Positions 8,033 through 16,987 are shown, counted from the first letter of the stretch. The stretch is DNA of 64,000 nt from DATCMH01 sp036563505 (GCA_036563505.1 DATCMH010000019.1:141872-205871); one strand, 5' to 3'. Notes: generated by a model not told the origin, from the sequence alone. Made by a program: numbers and translations.

Positions 8033-8410
8033 TCAAGGCCAGAGCCACCAGGCGACGAGAACCGTGCTCATCACCCAGAGCAGGATCACGAACGCGGCGC
8101 CAGCCCGGCTGCGCGGCAGGCGCCCTCCCGCCTCGATCCGCGCCCTGTGCTCGGCGAGGATCGGGGCGGGGATCAACCGGAGTGCCAGCAGGAGCCCGAG
8201 CGGGACGATGACGAGGTCGTCGAGGAGGCCGAGCACCGGGATCACGTCCGGGATGAGGTCGATCGGGCTGAGCGCGTAGGCGACGACGGCGAGCGCGACG
8301 AGGCGCGCGGGCAACGGCGTGCGCGGGTCGCGCGCGGCGCCGGCAAGCGCCGCGATCTCCCGCTTCAGCTCTCGCGCGCGCCGCTTCAGAGCGGCCAGCC
8401 GCTGTCCCAT
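8033..8410 (-). CDS. DUF1232 (YkvA-like) membrane protein
   Basis: A small protein of 125 residues. A basic N-terminal helix is followed by the DUF1232 core AYALSPIDLIPDVIPVLG-LLDD (residues about 55-80) and a hydrophobic C-terminal segment ending in VAWWLWP. Proteins of this family are small inner-membrane proteins without an assigned biochemical role. It is convergent with the catabolic operon, with 34 bp between stop codons, and divergent from the next gene. It is probably unrelated to either. Confidence 0.8.
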   Translation of the reverse strand: MGQRLAALKRRARELKREIAALAGAARDPRTPLPARLVALAVVAYALSPIDLIPDVIPVLGLLDDLVIVPLGLLLALRLIPAPILAEHRARIEAGGRLPRSRAGAAFVILLWVMSTVLVAWWLWP

Positions 8411-8562
8411 CGAGCACCCTGCAGAACAGGGCTCAAGCCCCGGGCCGGACGGGTCACATAGCTTGTCTACATGGGAAAAACAGCCGCTAGGCGCGCCGGA
8501 CGGGTTGCGCCGGGGCGCATGACGCCCTTAATCCCGGTCGCCACGGGAGCCCGGCCGAACCG

Positions 8563-9597
8563 ATGGACGCGAGAACGCCCAAGCTGGATGGGCCCGACGA
8601 GGATGCTCCGCCGCAGGAGCCCGAACGCGCGTCGCGCCGCTCCCGCCGCTTCGCCTGGATCGGCACGGCCGCGAGCATCATCCTGTTCAGCCTGTCGCTC
8701 GTCGTGCTCTGGCACATCGTGCGGGAAGTGGAATACGCGGAACTCCGCAACGCCTTCGTCGGCGCCACGCTGCAGCAGATCGGCCTAGCGACCCTGTTCA
8801 CGGCGGTGAGCTACCTTTGCCTGACCTGCTACGACGCGCTGGCCTTGCGCCAGCTCAAGGTCAAGGTTCGCTACCGCACGACCGCGCTCGCCTCCTTCAC
8901 GAGCTACGCCGTGAGCTTCACCCTTGGCTTTCCGCTGCTCACGGCCGGCACGGTTCGGTACTGGGTTTACGCGCGGGAGAAGCTCAGCACGGGCAAGGTG
9001 GCGAGCCTGACCGTCATCGCCGGCCTCACCTTCTGGCTCGGCATGGGGCTGGTTCTCGGCGTCAGTCTGTTGACCCAGGCCGAGTCGCTCGCGCGGCTCA
9101 CCTATTCCAACCTCAACTTCGTGCGCCTGCTCGGCCTCGGCGCAGCCGGCGTCGTCCTCGTCTACCTCGTCTGGGTGTCGCAGAAGCGACGCGCCGTGAC
9201 GATCCAGGGCTGGCGGCTCGAGCTCCCGGGGTTCCGCCTGACCCTGGCGCAGATGCTGATCGGCGCGGCGGATGTCTGCGCCGGAGCGGCGGTGCTCTAC
9301 GTTCTCTTGCCCGCCGGGCACCCGATCCCCTACGAGACCTTCCTCGCCATCTACGTCTTCGCGGCGATGCTGGGCGTCGCCAGCCACTCGCCCGGCGGCC
9401 TCGGCGTCTTCGAGGCGACCATCCTGCTCGCCTTATCCATCCTCCCGCGCGAGCCGGTGCTGGGCGCGTTGCTGCTCTACCGCATCATCTACTACCTCGT
9501 CCCCTTCGTCTTCGCCCTCGCGCTGCTCGCGGGATCCGAGCTTGCGAACCGGATCAGCAAGGCTCGCGCCGAGATGCGGGCCGAAGAGGAGGCTTGA
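8563..9597 (+). CDS. Lysylphosphatidylglycerol synthetase-type integral membrane protein (YbhN/UPF0104)
   Basis: A 344-residue polytopic membrane protein. A charged cytoplasmic N-terminus of about 28 residues is followed by some eight hydrophobic helices. The block SYAVSFTLGFPLLTAGTVRYWVY near residue 110 and the late SHSPGGLGVFEATIL segment are typical of the MprF N-terminal flippase-like domain (LPG_synthase_TM). No C-terminal aminoacyl-transferase domain is present, so it is the YbhN-like short form rather than a full MprF. Its stop codon is followed 2 bp later by the predicted start of phoR, suggesting co-transcription with the phosphate sensor. Confidence 0.8.
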   Translation: MDARTPKLDGPDEDAPPQEPERASRRSRRFAWIGTAASIILFSLSLVVLWHIVREVEYAELRNAFVGATLQQIGLATLFTAVSYLCLTCYDALALRQLKVKVRYRTTALASFTSYAVSFTLGFPLLTAGTVRYWVYAREKLSTGKVASLTVIAGLTFWLGMGLVLGVSLLTQAESLARLTYSNLNFVRLLGLGAAGVVLVYLVWVSQKRRAVTIQGWRLELPGFRLTLAQMLIGAADVCAGAAVLYVLLPAGHPIPYETFLAIYVFAAMLGVASHSPGGLGVFEATILLALSILPREPVLGALLLYRIIYYLVPFVFALALLAGSELANRISKARAEMRAEEEA

Positions 9598-9599
9598 GC

Positions 9600-10913
9600 T
9601 TGGCTCGGGCGTCGGATGAGAGCGGGGGGCGGTCGCTCTCCCTGCGCGGCGCCGCGCTGCGGGGGGCTCTCGTCGCGAGTTCGCTGCTCATCGCCATCGC
9701 GGCCCTGCGTCATACCCTGGACGTGTGGCTCGTTGCCGGCGTCGGGCTCGCGCTGCTGACGAGCGCCGTCCTCATCGTCGAGGATGCCCGGGTCCGAACG
9801 CAGGCCGCGCACCGTGTCGGGCGGGTCGAGGGGCCGCTTCGCCATGCGGACGCGCTCCTCGCCGCGATCCCCGATCCGGTCATCCTCGTGGACCGGCGTG
9901 CCGTGGTCGTCGAGGCCAATCCTGCCGCCCAGGCGCTTCTGCCGGCACTCAAGGCCCAGCACCCGTTGAGCTTCGCCCTGCGCTCACCGGACGTGCTCGG
10001 CGGCATCGAGGCCGCGTTGCGCACGGGACAGGTGCAGCGCGTCGCCTACGCCGAGCGCGGTCCGACCGAGCGCGCCTTCGAGGTCCAGATCGAAGCCTTG
10101 CGGCTGCGCGACGGCGAGGCGCAGGTTCCTCCCAGCATCGTCCTGTTCTTCCGCGACCAGACTTCGGCCCGGCGCCTCGAGCACATGCGGGTCGACTTTA
10201 TCGCCAATGCCAGCCACGAGCTGCGCACGCCCCTCGCGTCCCTGGCGGGCTTCATCGAGACGTTGCAAGGCCCCGCCCGCAACGATCCTGCTGCCCGGGA
10301 GCGCTTCCTCGAGATTATGCGCGGGCAGGCCCAGCGGATGACCCGCCTGATCGACGACCTCCTCTCGCTGTCGCGGATCGAACTGCGGGCCCACGTGCCC
10401 CCCGACACTGTCCAGGACCTCGCGCTCGTGACGCGCCACATGGTGGAAGTCTTGTCGCCGATGGCGAAGGATCGGGGGGTTGCGGTGGTGCTCGACATTG
10501 AGGAGGAGCCATTGCCCGTGCTGGGCGACCGCGACGAGCTTCTTCGTGTCGTGGAGAACCTCGTCGAGAACGCCATCAAATACGGCGAGAGCGGCGGCCG
10601 GGTGACGGTGAGTTTGGGACGCACCCCGGCCCGGCCGGGCGGCCTTGCGGTCGAGCTCGTGGTGCGCGACGACGGACCGGGCATCGCGCCGGAGCACTTG
10701 CCGCGCCTTACCGAACGCTTCTACCGCGCCGACGTGGCGCAGAGCCGGGAGAAGGGCGGCACCGGTCTCGGCCTCGCCATCGTCAAGCACATCGTCGCCC
10801 GCCATCGCGGGCGTCTCGCCATCGAGAGCGAGCTCGGGCATGGCGCAACCTTTCGCGTCTCACTGCCGGCTGCGGAAGCCGCCCCGTCGAGCGATGTCAT
10901 GCAGCTGTCATAG
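9600..10913 (+). CDS. phoR: Phosphate regulon sensor histidine kinase PhoR
   Basis: A 437-residue sensor kinase that partners PhoB. Two N-terminal hydrophobic segments (residues about 17-60) lead to a PAS domain (LLAAIPDPVILVDRR). The DHp helix follows with the phospho-acceptor His in FIANASHELRTPLASL. The ATPase domain has the N box (ENLVENAIKYGE), DDGPGI and GTGLGLAIVKHIV. There is no ATG; the TTG at 9600, preceded by GAGGAGG inside the end of the upstream gene, is the best start. It is unusual in lying ahead of pstS rather than beside phoB, which is six genes away. Its last codons contain the Pho box of pstS. Confidence 0.9.
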   Translation: MARASDESGGRSLSLRGAALRGALVASSLLIAIAALRHTLDVWLVAGVGLALLTSAVLIVEDARVRTQAAHRVGRVEGPLRHADALLAAIPDPVILVDRRAVVVEANPAAQALLPALKAQHPLSFALRSPDVLGGIEAALRTGQVQRVAYAERGPTERAFEVQIEALRLRDGEAQVPPSIVLFFRDQTSARRLEHMRVDFIANASHELRTPLASLAGFIETLQGPARNDPAARERFLEIMRGQAQRMTRLIDDLLSLSRIELRAHVPPDTVQDLALVTRHMVEVLSPMAKDRGVAVVLDIEEEPLPVLGDRDELLRVVENLVENAIKYGESGGRVTVSLGRTPARPGGLAVELVVRDDGPGIAPEHLPRLTERFYRADVAQSREKGGTGLGLAIVKHIVARHRGRLAIESELGHGATFRVSLPAAEAAPSSDVMQLS

Positions 10914-10922
10914 GAGCGTCAT
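10894..10922 (+). promoter_or_regulatory. Pho box (three 11-bp direct repeats) upstream of pstS
   Basis: ATGTCAT, CTGTCAT and GCGTCAT start at 10894, 10905 and 10916, an exact 11-bp period. This matches the PhoB site consensus CTGTCAT repeated at one helical turn. It lies about 115-140 bp before the pstS start and overlaps the last six codons and stop of phoR. Confidence 0.8.
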
Positions 10923-11035
10923 AGACCCCTCGCGAGGAGGGCCGACCTCCTCGCAGGCGGTGTCCGACGCGCTCGCGTGTGACCGCGCAGGTGGCGCGCT
11001 CAGGTCCCACGCCGCCCGAACAGGGAGTTCAACCC

Positions 11036-12088
11036 GTGAAACTCACGACCTTCGCTGCTGCGGCCGGCTTCGCTGCCGCGGCCTTCGTTACCCCGGCCGC
11101 GGCCATCGACATCACCGGCGCCGGCGCGACCTTCCCCTTCCCGGTCTACGCGAAGTGGGCCGAGGAGTATAAGAAGCAGACCGGCAACGGCCTGAACTAC
11201 CAGTCGATCGGCTCGGGCGGCGGCATCCGCCAGATCCGTGCCAAGACGGTGGATTTCGGCGCCACCGACGCTCCCCTCAAGGGCGAAGAGCTTCAGAAGG
11301 ACGGCCTCGTCCAGTTCCCGACCGTGCTCGGCGGCGTGGTCCCGGTCGTCAACATCCAGGGTCTCCAGACCGGCCAGCTCAAGCTCACCGGCGAGCTCCT
11401 CGCGGACATCTACCGCGGCGAGATCAAGCGCTGGAGCGACCCGAAGATCAAGGAGATCAACGCCGGGGTGAACCTGCCCGACGCGGCGATCACCCCGGTC
11501 TACCGCTCGGACGGATCGGGCACGACCAGCATCTTCACGAGCTACCTCGCCGAGGTCTCGCCCGCGTGGAAGTCGTCGCTGGGCACCGGCACCACCGTGA
11601 ACTGGCCCACCGGCCAGGGCGGCAAGGGCAACGAGGGCGTCGCCGGCACGGTAAAGCAGGTGGCGAACTCCATCGGCTACGTCGAGTACGCCTACGCCAA
11701 GCAGAACAACATGCCGGTCGCGCAGCTGCGCAACAAGGACGGCCAGTTCGTCGCGGCGGACGACGCCACCTTCGCGGCCGCCGCCGCGAACGCCGACTGG
11801 TCGGCCGCCCCGGGCTTCGGCATCTCGCTGACGAACCAGCCGGGCGCTCAGGCTTGGCCGATTACGGGTGCCACCTTCATCCTGGTCTACAAGGAGCCGG
11901 CCAACCCCGAGAAGGCCGCCGAGGTGCTGCGCTTCTTCGACTGGGCCTACAAGAGCGGCGACAAGCTCGCCGCCGACCTCGACTACGTGCCCCTGCCGGA
12001 CGCGGTCGCCGAGATGGCCCGCAAGGTCTGGACGCAGGAGATCAAAGGTAAGGATGGCAAGCCGCTCTACACGGGCCGGCAGAGCTGA
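11036..12088 (+). CDS. pstS: Phosphate ABC transporter substrate-binding protein PstS
   Basis: A 350-residue periplasmic high-affinity phosphate binder. I chose the GTG at 11036 because it begins a clean signal peptide (basic MKLTTF, alanine-rich core, cleavage around TPAAA-ID). Phosphate-binding elements typical of PstS are visible: GAGATFPFP at the mature N-terminus, the SIGSGGGIRQI loop, DFGATDAPL and the YRSDGSGTTSIF loop. It is the first structural gene behind the Pho box and is separated from pstC by a strong hairpin. Confidence 0.95.
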   Translation: MKLTTFAAAAGFAAAAFVTPAAAIDITGAGATFPFPVYAKWAEEYKKQTGNGLNYQSIGSGGGIRQIRAKTVDFGATDAPLKGEELQKDGLVQFPTVLGGVVPVVNIQGLQTGQLKLTGELLADIYRGEIKRWSDPKIKEINAGVNLPDAAITPVYRSDGSGTTSIFTSYLAEVSPAWKSSLGTGTTVNWPTGQGGKGNEGVAGTVKQVANSIGYVEYAYAKQNNMPVAQLRNKDGQFVAADDATFAAAAANADWSAAPGFGISLTNQPGAQAWPITGATFILVYKEPANPEKAAEVLRFFDWAYKSGDKLAADLDYVPLPDAVAEMARKVWTQEIKGKDGKPLYTGRQS

Positions 12089-12105
12089 GCCGATCCTGTG
12101 CTAAG

Positions 12106-12142
12106 GGAGGGGCTCCGGCGCCAGTCGCGCCGGAGCCCCTCC
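12106..12142 (+). terminator. Strong intercistronic hairpin between pstS and pstC
   Basis: A perfect 16-bp GC-rich stem (12106-12121 with 12127-12142) closes a 5-base loop. No T-run follows, so complete termination is unlikely. The position fits a processing or partial-termination hairpin that lets pstS be made in excess over the membrane components, as is known for binding-protein genes in general. Confidence 0.75.
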
Positions 12143-12164
12143 AACACGGACTGAAGCCTCTCCC

Positions 12165-13169
12165 ATGGACGATCAGGAGCGCCGGATGACCACCCTGGCG
12201 GAACCCGCCGTGAGCACCGTCGCCGCCCGGGTGCCCACGCGCCGCACGGCCGCCTCGCTCATCGCGGTCGACCGGTTTTTCCGCATCTCGGCCTATGCCT
12301 GCGCGCTGCTCGTTCTCCTCGTGCTCGTCGGCATCATCGGCTCGATGATCTGGGGCGGGCTGCCCGCCTTCCGGCAGTTCGGCCTCAGCTTCGTCACGGG
12401 CACGGTCTGGGACGTCAACAACGACGTCTACGGCGCCTGGCCGGCGATCGCCGGCACGCTGCTCTCCGCGTTCATCGCGCTCATCATCGGCATCCCGATC
12501 TCGCTCGGCATCGCCGTTTTCCTCACGCAGCTCTCGCCGGGCTGGCTGAAGCGTCCTGTGGCGACCGCCGTCGAGCTCCTCGCCGCGGTGCCCTCCATCA
12601 TTTACGGCATGTGGGGGCTCTTCGTCTTCGCGCCGCTCTTCGCGAAATACGTCCAGGTGCCAGTCTCCTCGGTCGTCGAGGGCATGCCGATCGTCGGCAC
12701 GATCCTCTACGCCCGGGTGCCGTCCGGCGCAGGCATCATGTCGGCGGGCATCATCCTCGCCTTTATGATCATCCCCTTCATCGCCTCGATCACCCGGGAC
12801 ATGCTCGACCAGATCCCGACGGTGCTGCGCGAGAGCGCCTACGGCGTTGGCTGCACGACCTGGGAGGTCGTGCGCCACGTCCTCGTGCCGCAGGCCGGCG
12901 TCTCGATCATCGGCGCCATCATGCTGGGCCTCGGCCGGGCGCTCGGCGAGACGATGGCAGTGACCTTCGTGGTCGGCAACGCCAACCGCTTGTCGGGCTC
13001 GCTGTTCGATCCGGGCTCCACCATCGCCTCCCGCATCGCCAACGAGTTCAACGAGGCCGTGGGCCTGCAGCTCAATGCCCTGATCGCGCTGGGCTGCCTG
13101 CTGTTCCTCGTGACCTTTACCGTTCTCATCGTGGCGCGCCTCCTCGTCGCCCGCGTCCAGGCCCGATAG
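12165..13169 (+). CDS. pstC: Phosphate ABC transporter permease PstC
   Basis: A 334-residue inner-membrane permease with about six helices. The first helix follows a 40-residue cytoplasmic N-terminus. The periplasmic GTVWDVNNDVYGAWPAI segment and the cytoplasmic EAA-type loop (RESAYGVGCTTWEVVRHVLVPQA, then GLGRALGETMAV) are typical of PstC. An in-frame ATG seven codons later (12186) is an alternative start. It forms the transport channel with PstA and is coupled to PstB. Confidence 0.94.
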   Translation: MDDQERRMTTLAEPAVSTVAARVPTRRTAASLIAVDRFFRISAYACALLVLLVLVGIIGSMIWGGLPAFRQFGLSFVTGTVWDVNNDVYGAWPAIAGTLLSAFIALIIGIPISLGIAVFLTQLSPGWLKRPVATAVELLAAVPSIIYGMWGLFVFAPLFAKYVQVPVSSVVEGMPIVGTILYARVPSGAGIMSAGIILAFMIIPFIASITRDMLDQIPTVLRESAYGVGCTTWEVVRHVLVPQAGVSIIGAIMLGLGRALGETMAVTFVVGNANRLSGSLFDPGSTIASRIANEFNEAVGLQLNALIALGCLLFLVTFTVLIVARLLVARVQAR

Positions 13170-13177
13170 GAGCCGTC

Positions 13178-14080
13178 ATGGCCGCCTCCGCCATCGCCTC
13201 ACCCGAGGTCGCGACCGCGCCGCAGGCCGCCTGGGGCCGGGTCCGCCCGCAGCGCCGCATCGCCGACCGCATCCTGAAGGTCACCTCGGCGCTCTTCACG
13301 GTGTTGGGCGTCTTCGTCCTGGGCTGGATCCTCGGCATGCTGGTGATCCAAGGCGTGGGCGGCCTCTCGCCCGCGATCTTCACTAACGTGACGCCGGGTC
13401 CTGGCACCGCCGGTGGCGGCCTCGCCAACGCCATCGTCGGCAGCCTCGTCCTCACCTTCCTCGGCATCGCCGTCGCGACGCCCGTGGGCGTGCTCGCCGG
13501 CACTTACCTCGCCGAGTACGGAGGGCGGTCGAAGCTCGCCACGATCGTGCGCTTCATCAACGACATCCTGCTCTCGGCGCCTTCCATCCTCATCGGCCTG
13601 TTCGTCTACACGCTGATGGTCCAGCCGATGGGCGGCTATTCCGGTTGGGCCGGCGGCGTGGCGCTTGCCATTATCGCGACGCCCGTGATCGTGCGCACCA
13701 CCGAGGACATGCTGCGCATCGTGCCCAACACCCTGCGGGAGGCCGGCGCCGCGCTGGGCGCCCCTCCGGCCAACGTCACCATGGCCGTGACCTGGCGCGC
13801 GGCCCGGGCGGGCATCGTCACCGGCATCATTCTCGCGATGGCCCGCATCGCGGGCGAGACGGCGCCGCTGCTCTTCACGGCGCTCAACAACAACTTCTGG
13901 TTCGACGCTTCCCTCATGGGCGGGATTTCGAACCTGCCGGTGACGATCTTCCAGTTCGCGCTCTCGCCCTACAGCAACTGGCAGGAACTCGCCTGGGCCG
14001 GTGCTCTCTTGATCACCGCCGCGATCCTGGCCCTGTCCATCATCGCGCGGCTCCTCGTCGGCCAGGAACGCGGCCGATGA
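13178..14080 (+). CDS. pstA: Phosphate ABC transporter permease PstA
   Basis: A 300-residue permease starting at the ATG at 13178, 9 bp after pstC, with AGGAG just upstream. The PstA-type blocks GVLAGTYLAEYG and the EAA loop TLREAGAALGAPPANVTMAVTWRAA, then ARIAGETAPLLFTA, are clear. The stop codon overlaps the pstB start, which implies translational coupling within the Pst complex. Confidence 0.94.
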   Translation: MAASAIASPEVATAPQAAWGRVRPQRRIADRILKVTSALFTVLGVFVLGWILGMLVIQGVGGLSPAIFTNVTPGPGTAGGGLANAIVGSLVLTFLGIAVATPVGVLAGTYLAEYGGRSKLATIVRFINDILLSAPSILIGLFVYTLMVQPMGGYSGWAGGVALAIIATPVIVRTTEDMLRIVPNTLREAGAALGAPPANVTMAVTWRAARAGIVTGIILAMARIAGETAPLLFTALNNNFWFDASLMGGISNLPVTIFQFALSPYSNWQELAWAGALLITAAILALSIIARLLVGQERGR

Positions 14081-14940
14081 GCATCAACGAACAGATCAAC
14101 AATCACGTCGAAGGGGGTTCCTCGATGAGCACCGCCACCGCCATGGCGCCGATGCAGGTGGCGAGCCGCGCCGCCGACGCCAACGCCGCCATCCGCATCG
14201 CCGTCAAGAACCTGAACTTCTACTACAGCGACTTCCGCGGCTTGAAGGACGTCGACCTCAACTTCTACGACCGCCAGGTCACGGCCCTGATCGGACCGTC
14301 CGGCTGCGGGAAGTCGACGTTGCTGCGCACCTTCAACCGCATCTACAGCCTCTACCCGGAGCAGCGCGCCACGGGCGAGATCCTGCTCGACGGGCGCAAC
14401 ATCCTCTCGCCGCAGATCGACCTCAACGAGCTGCGCGCCCGGGTCGGCATGGTCTTCCAGAAGCCCACGCCCTTCCCGATGTCGATCTACGACAACATTG
14501 CCTTCGGCATTCGCCTCTACGAGCGCCTGCCGAAATCCGAGATGGACGACCGCGTCGAGAGCGCGCTCCGGCGGGCCGCGCTCTGGGACGAGGTGAAGGA
14601 CAAGCTCAAGCAGTCCGGCATGGGGCTCTCGGGCGGCCAGCAGCAGCGCCTGTGCATCGCCCGCACGGTGGCGCAGCAGCCGGAAGTGATCCTCTTCGAC
14701 GAGCCCACCTCGGCGCTTGATCCGATCTCGACGGGCAAGGTCGAGGAGCTCATCGAGCAGCTGCGCAGCGAGTTCACGATCGTCATCGTCACGCACAACA
14801 TGCAGCAGGCGGCCCGCATCTCGCAGTACACGGCGTTCATGTATCTCGGCGAGGTCGTGGAGTTCGGGCCGACGACCCGAATTTTCATGAACCCGACGAA
14901 GAAGCAGACGCAGGATTACATCACCGGCCGCTTCGGCTGA
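14077..14940 (+). CDS. pstB: Phosphate ABC transporter ATP-binding protein PstB
   Basis: A 287-residue ATPase of the Pst importer. Motifs: NLNFYYSDFRGLKDV before Walker A GPSGCGKST, the LYP and TPFPMSIYDN Q-loop region, signature LSGGQQQRL, Walker B VILFDEPTSALDP, and the H-loop in VIVTHNMQQ. The ATG at 14077 overlaps the pstA stop (ATGA). A second in-frame ATG at 14125, preceded by a GGGGG purine run, would give 271 residues, closer to the usual PstB length. Either start may be used. Confidence 0.94.
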   Translation: MSINEQINNHVEGGSSMSTATAMAPMQVASRAADANAAIRIAVKNLNFYYSDFRGLKDVDLNFYDRQVTALIGPSGCGKSTLLRTFNRIYSLYPEQRATGEILLDGRNILSPQIDLNELRARVGMVFQKPTPFPMSIYDNIAFGIRLYERLPKSEMDDRVESALRRAALWDEVKDKLKQSGMGLSGGQQQRLCIARTVAQQPEVILFDEPTSALDPISTGKVEELIEQLRSEFTIVIVTHNMQQAARISQYTAFMYLGEVVEFGPTTRIFMNPTKKQTQDYITGRFG

Positions 14941-14977
14941 GGCAGCGGCACCCGCGCCCGCCGATCAGGAGATCCCG

Positions 14978-15691
14978 ATGTCCGAACACATCGTCAGTTC
15001 CTACGACCTCGAGCTGCAATCGCTGCGCAGCTCGATCTCCGAGATGGGCGGCATCGCCGAGAAGATGCTCGACGACGCCATCTCGGCCCTGGTACGCCGC
15101 GACGTTACGCTCGCCAACGCGGTGATCTCGGCCGACGGCCGCCTCGACGTTCTTCAACGGGAAGTCGAGGAAACCGCGATCCTGATGATCGCCCGGCGGC
15201 AGCCCCTCGCGGTCGACCTGCGCGAGACGGTCTCGGCCATTCGCATCTCGGGTGACGTCGAGCGCATGGGCGACCTGGCCAAGAACATCGGCAAGCGCGT
15301 ACTCGCCATCGGTGAGGGCTTCCAGCTCCAGAAGGTGGTGGCCGGCATCCAGACCATCAGCGAGCTCGTGGGTGAGCAGCTGAAGGATGTGCTCGACGCC
15401 TACGCCCAGCGCGACCTGCCCAAGGCCCTCGACGTGTGGCAGCGCGACGGCCAGATCGACGCTCTTTACACCTCGCTGTTCCGCGAGCTCCTCACCTACA
15501 TGATGGAAGACCCGCGCAACATCTCGTTCTGCACCCACCTCCTGTTCTGCGCCAAGAACCTGGAGCGTATCGGCGATCACACGACGAACGTTGCAGAGAC
15601 GATCCACTACCTCGTCACGGGCGAGAACCTGACGGCCGACCGACCGAAGAACGACCGCTCAACCCTCGCCACCGTCGAGGCTGCGGTCTGA
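14978..15691 (+). CDS. phoU: Phosphate transport regulator PhoU
   Basis: A 237-residue all-helical protein built of two PhoU repeats. Each has the metal-site signature: EVEETAILMIARRQPLAVDLRE...RISGDVERMGDLAKN in the first and DPRNISFCTHLLFCAKNLERIGDHTTNVAE in the second. PhoU links Pst transport activity to the PhoR kinase and keeps the Pho regulon off when phosphate is plentiful. It lies 37 bp after pstB and 13 bp before phoB. Confidence 0.95.
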   Translation: MSEHIVSSYDLELQSLRSSISEMGGIAEKMLDDAISALVRRDVTLANAVISADGRLDVLQREVEETAILMIARRQPLAVDLRETVSAIRISGDVERMGDLAKNIGKRVLAIGEGFQLQKVVAGIQTISELVGEQLKDVLDAYAQRDLPKALDVWQRDGQIDALYTSLFRELLTYMMEDPRNISFCTHLLFCAKNLERIGDHTTNVAETIHYLVTGENLTADRPKNDRSTLATVEAAV

Positions 15692-15704
15692 AGGCGGGTC
15701 AACG

Positions 15705-16430
15705 GTGTCCACGCGCATCCTGATCGTCGAGGACGAGGAGCCCCTCACCCTGCTCCTGCGCTACAACCTCGAGGCCGAAGGCTACGAGGTCGACAGCGTC
15801 GGACGGGGCGACGAGGCCGAGCTTCGCCTGCGCGAGCAGGTTCCCGACCTCGTTCTCCTCGACTGGATGTTGCCGGGCCTGTCCGGCATCGAGCTCTGCC
15901 GCCGCATCCGTGCCCGGCGCGAGACGGAACGTCTGCCGGTTATCATGCTCACCGCCCGCGGCGAGGAGGGCGACCGCATCCGCGGACTCTCGACCGGCGC
16001 GGACGACTACATCGTCAAGCCCTTCTCCGTGCCCGAACTGGTGGCACGGGTTCGGTCCCTGCTGCGGCGGGTGAAGCCCGCCCACGTCGCGAGCCAGCTC
16101 ACGGCAGGCGACATCGAGCTCGACCGTGAAACGCACCGGGTGCGCCGTGCGGGCAAGGAACTCCACCTCGGACCGACCGAATTCAGACTGCTCGAATTCC
16201 TGATGCGCAGCCCCGGCCGCGTCTTCAGCCGCGAGCAGCTTCTCGACGGTGTCTGGGGGCGTGACGTCTATATCGACGAGCGCACGGTGGACGTGCACGT
16301 CGGACGTTTACGCAAGGCGGTGAACCTGCCCCGCCAGCCCGACCCGATCCGCACTGTCCGGGGCTCGGGGTATGCGTTTGACGAAACCTTCGATGAGGAC
16401 GAGGCGGCGGAGCGCCGCCCCGTCTCTTGA
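15705..16430 (+). CDS. phoB: Phosphate regulon response regulator PhoB
   Basis: A 241-residue OmpR-family regulator starting with GTG at 15705. The receiver domain has the acidic pocket (VEDEE), the phospho-acceptor Asp in VLLDWMLPG near residue 53, and the switch Lys in IVKPFS. The winged-helix domain contains HLGPTEFRLLEFLM and the recognition-helix region ERTVDVHVGRLRKA. It should bind the repeat upstream of pstS. It is convergent with gcrA, with only 8 bp between stop codons, so transcription from one side may read into the other. Confidence 0.95.
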   Translation: MSTRILIVEDEEPLTLLLRYNLEAEGYEVDSVGRGDEAELRLREQVPDLVLLDWMLPGLSGIELCRRIRARRETERLPVIMLTARGEEGDRIRGLSTGADDYIVKPFSVPELVARVRSLLRRVKPAHVASQLTAGDIELDRETHRVRRAGKELHLGPTEFRLLEFLMRSPGRVFSREQLLDGVWGRDVYIDERTVDVHVGRLRKAVNLPRQPDPIRTVRGSGYAFDETFDEDEAAERRPVS

Positions 16431-16438
16431 TCCGCTCG

Positions 16439-16987
16439 TCAGGCCGAGGCCAGGCGCCGGTCGCGGCGGCGCTCGGTCGCGGGCTGATACGCGATCTGGG
16501 CGTGATGACTGCAATAGGGCAGGCCGGTGATGGCCCGCCCGCCGCAGAAGCCGAAGTCCGGCTTCGTCGGGTCGCCGAGCGGCCAACGGCACATGGATTC
16601 CCGCAGCTCCATGATGGTGACGCGTTCCGAGGTCGCGAGCGCCGGGAGCTCCGTCTGCCCCGCAATCTGCGGTGGCATGATGGTGGCGGGCTCGACATCA
16701 AGGTCGTCCGGCTCGGGATCCGCCGCTTGAACGGGCGTCGGCGCGGACGGCGGCCGGGGCATGGCCTTGGGCTTGGGGCGCGCCGCAGCCGCGTGGTCCG
16801 CCCCGGGTCCCGGAGCTGGCGCCTTGCCCCGCCCTGAAAGCCCCAAGCGATGCACCTTGCCGATGACGGCATTGCGGCTCACGCCGCCGAGCTCGGCAGC
16901 GATCTGGCTCGCGCTCAGGCCCTCGTTCCAGAGGCGTTTGAGCACCTCTACTCGGTCGTCGGTCCAGGTTGCGCCCGCATCGATCAT
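16439..16987 (-). CDS. gcrA: Cell-cycle regulator GcrA
   Basis: A 182-residue sigma-70-associated regulator specific to Alphaproteobacteria. The N-terminus has the GcrA DNA-binding pattern WTDDRVEVLKRLWNEGLSASQIA, then SRNAVIGKVHRLGL. A proline- and alanine-rich linker (about residues 55-105) leads to the C-terminal domain with the conserved Cys and His (CRWPLGDP, FCGGRA, YCSHH). The ATG at 16987 matches the family start. GcrA acts at promoters containing CcrM-methylated GANTC sites, and the intergenic region upstream has four such sites. Confidence 0.93.
   Translation of the reverse strand: MIDAGATWTDDRVEVLKRLWNEGLSASQIAAELGGVSRNAVIGKVHRLGLSGRGKAPAPGPGADHAAAARPKPKAMPRPPSAPTPVQAADPEPDDLDVEPATIMPPQIAGQTELPALATSERVTIMELRESMCRWPLGDPTKPDFGFCGGRAITGLPYCSHHAQIAYQPATERRRDRRLASA

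Noticed and set aside
8817..9599. Extension of the phoR frame back to 8817
   Set aside because: The upstream part is a shadow of the membrane-protein gene; the TTG at 9600 with GAGGAGG is the plausible start.
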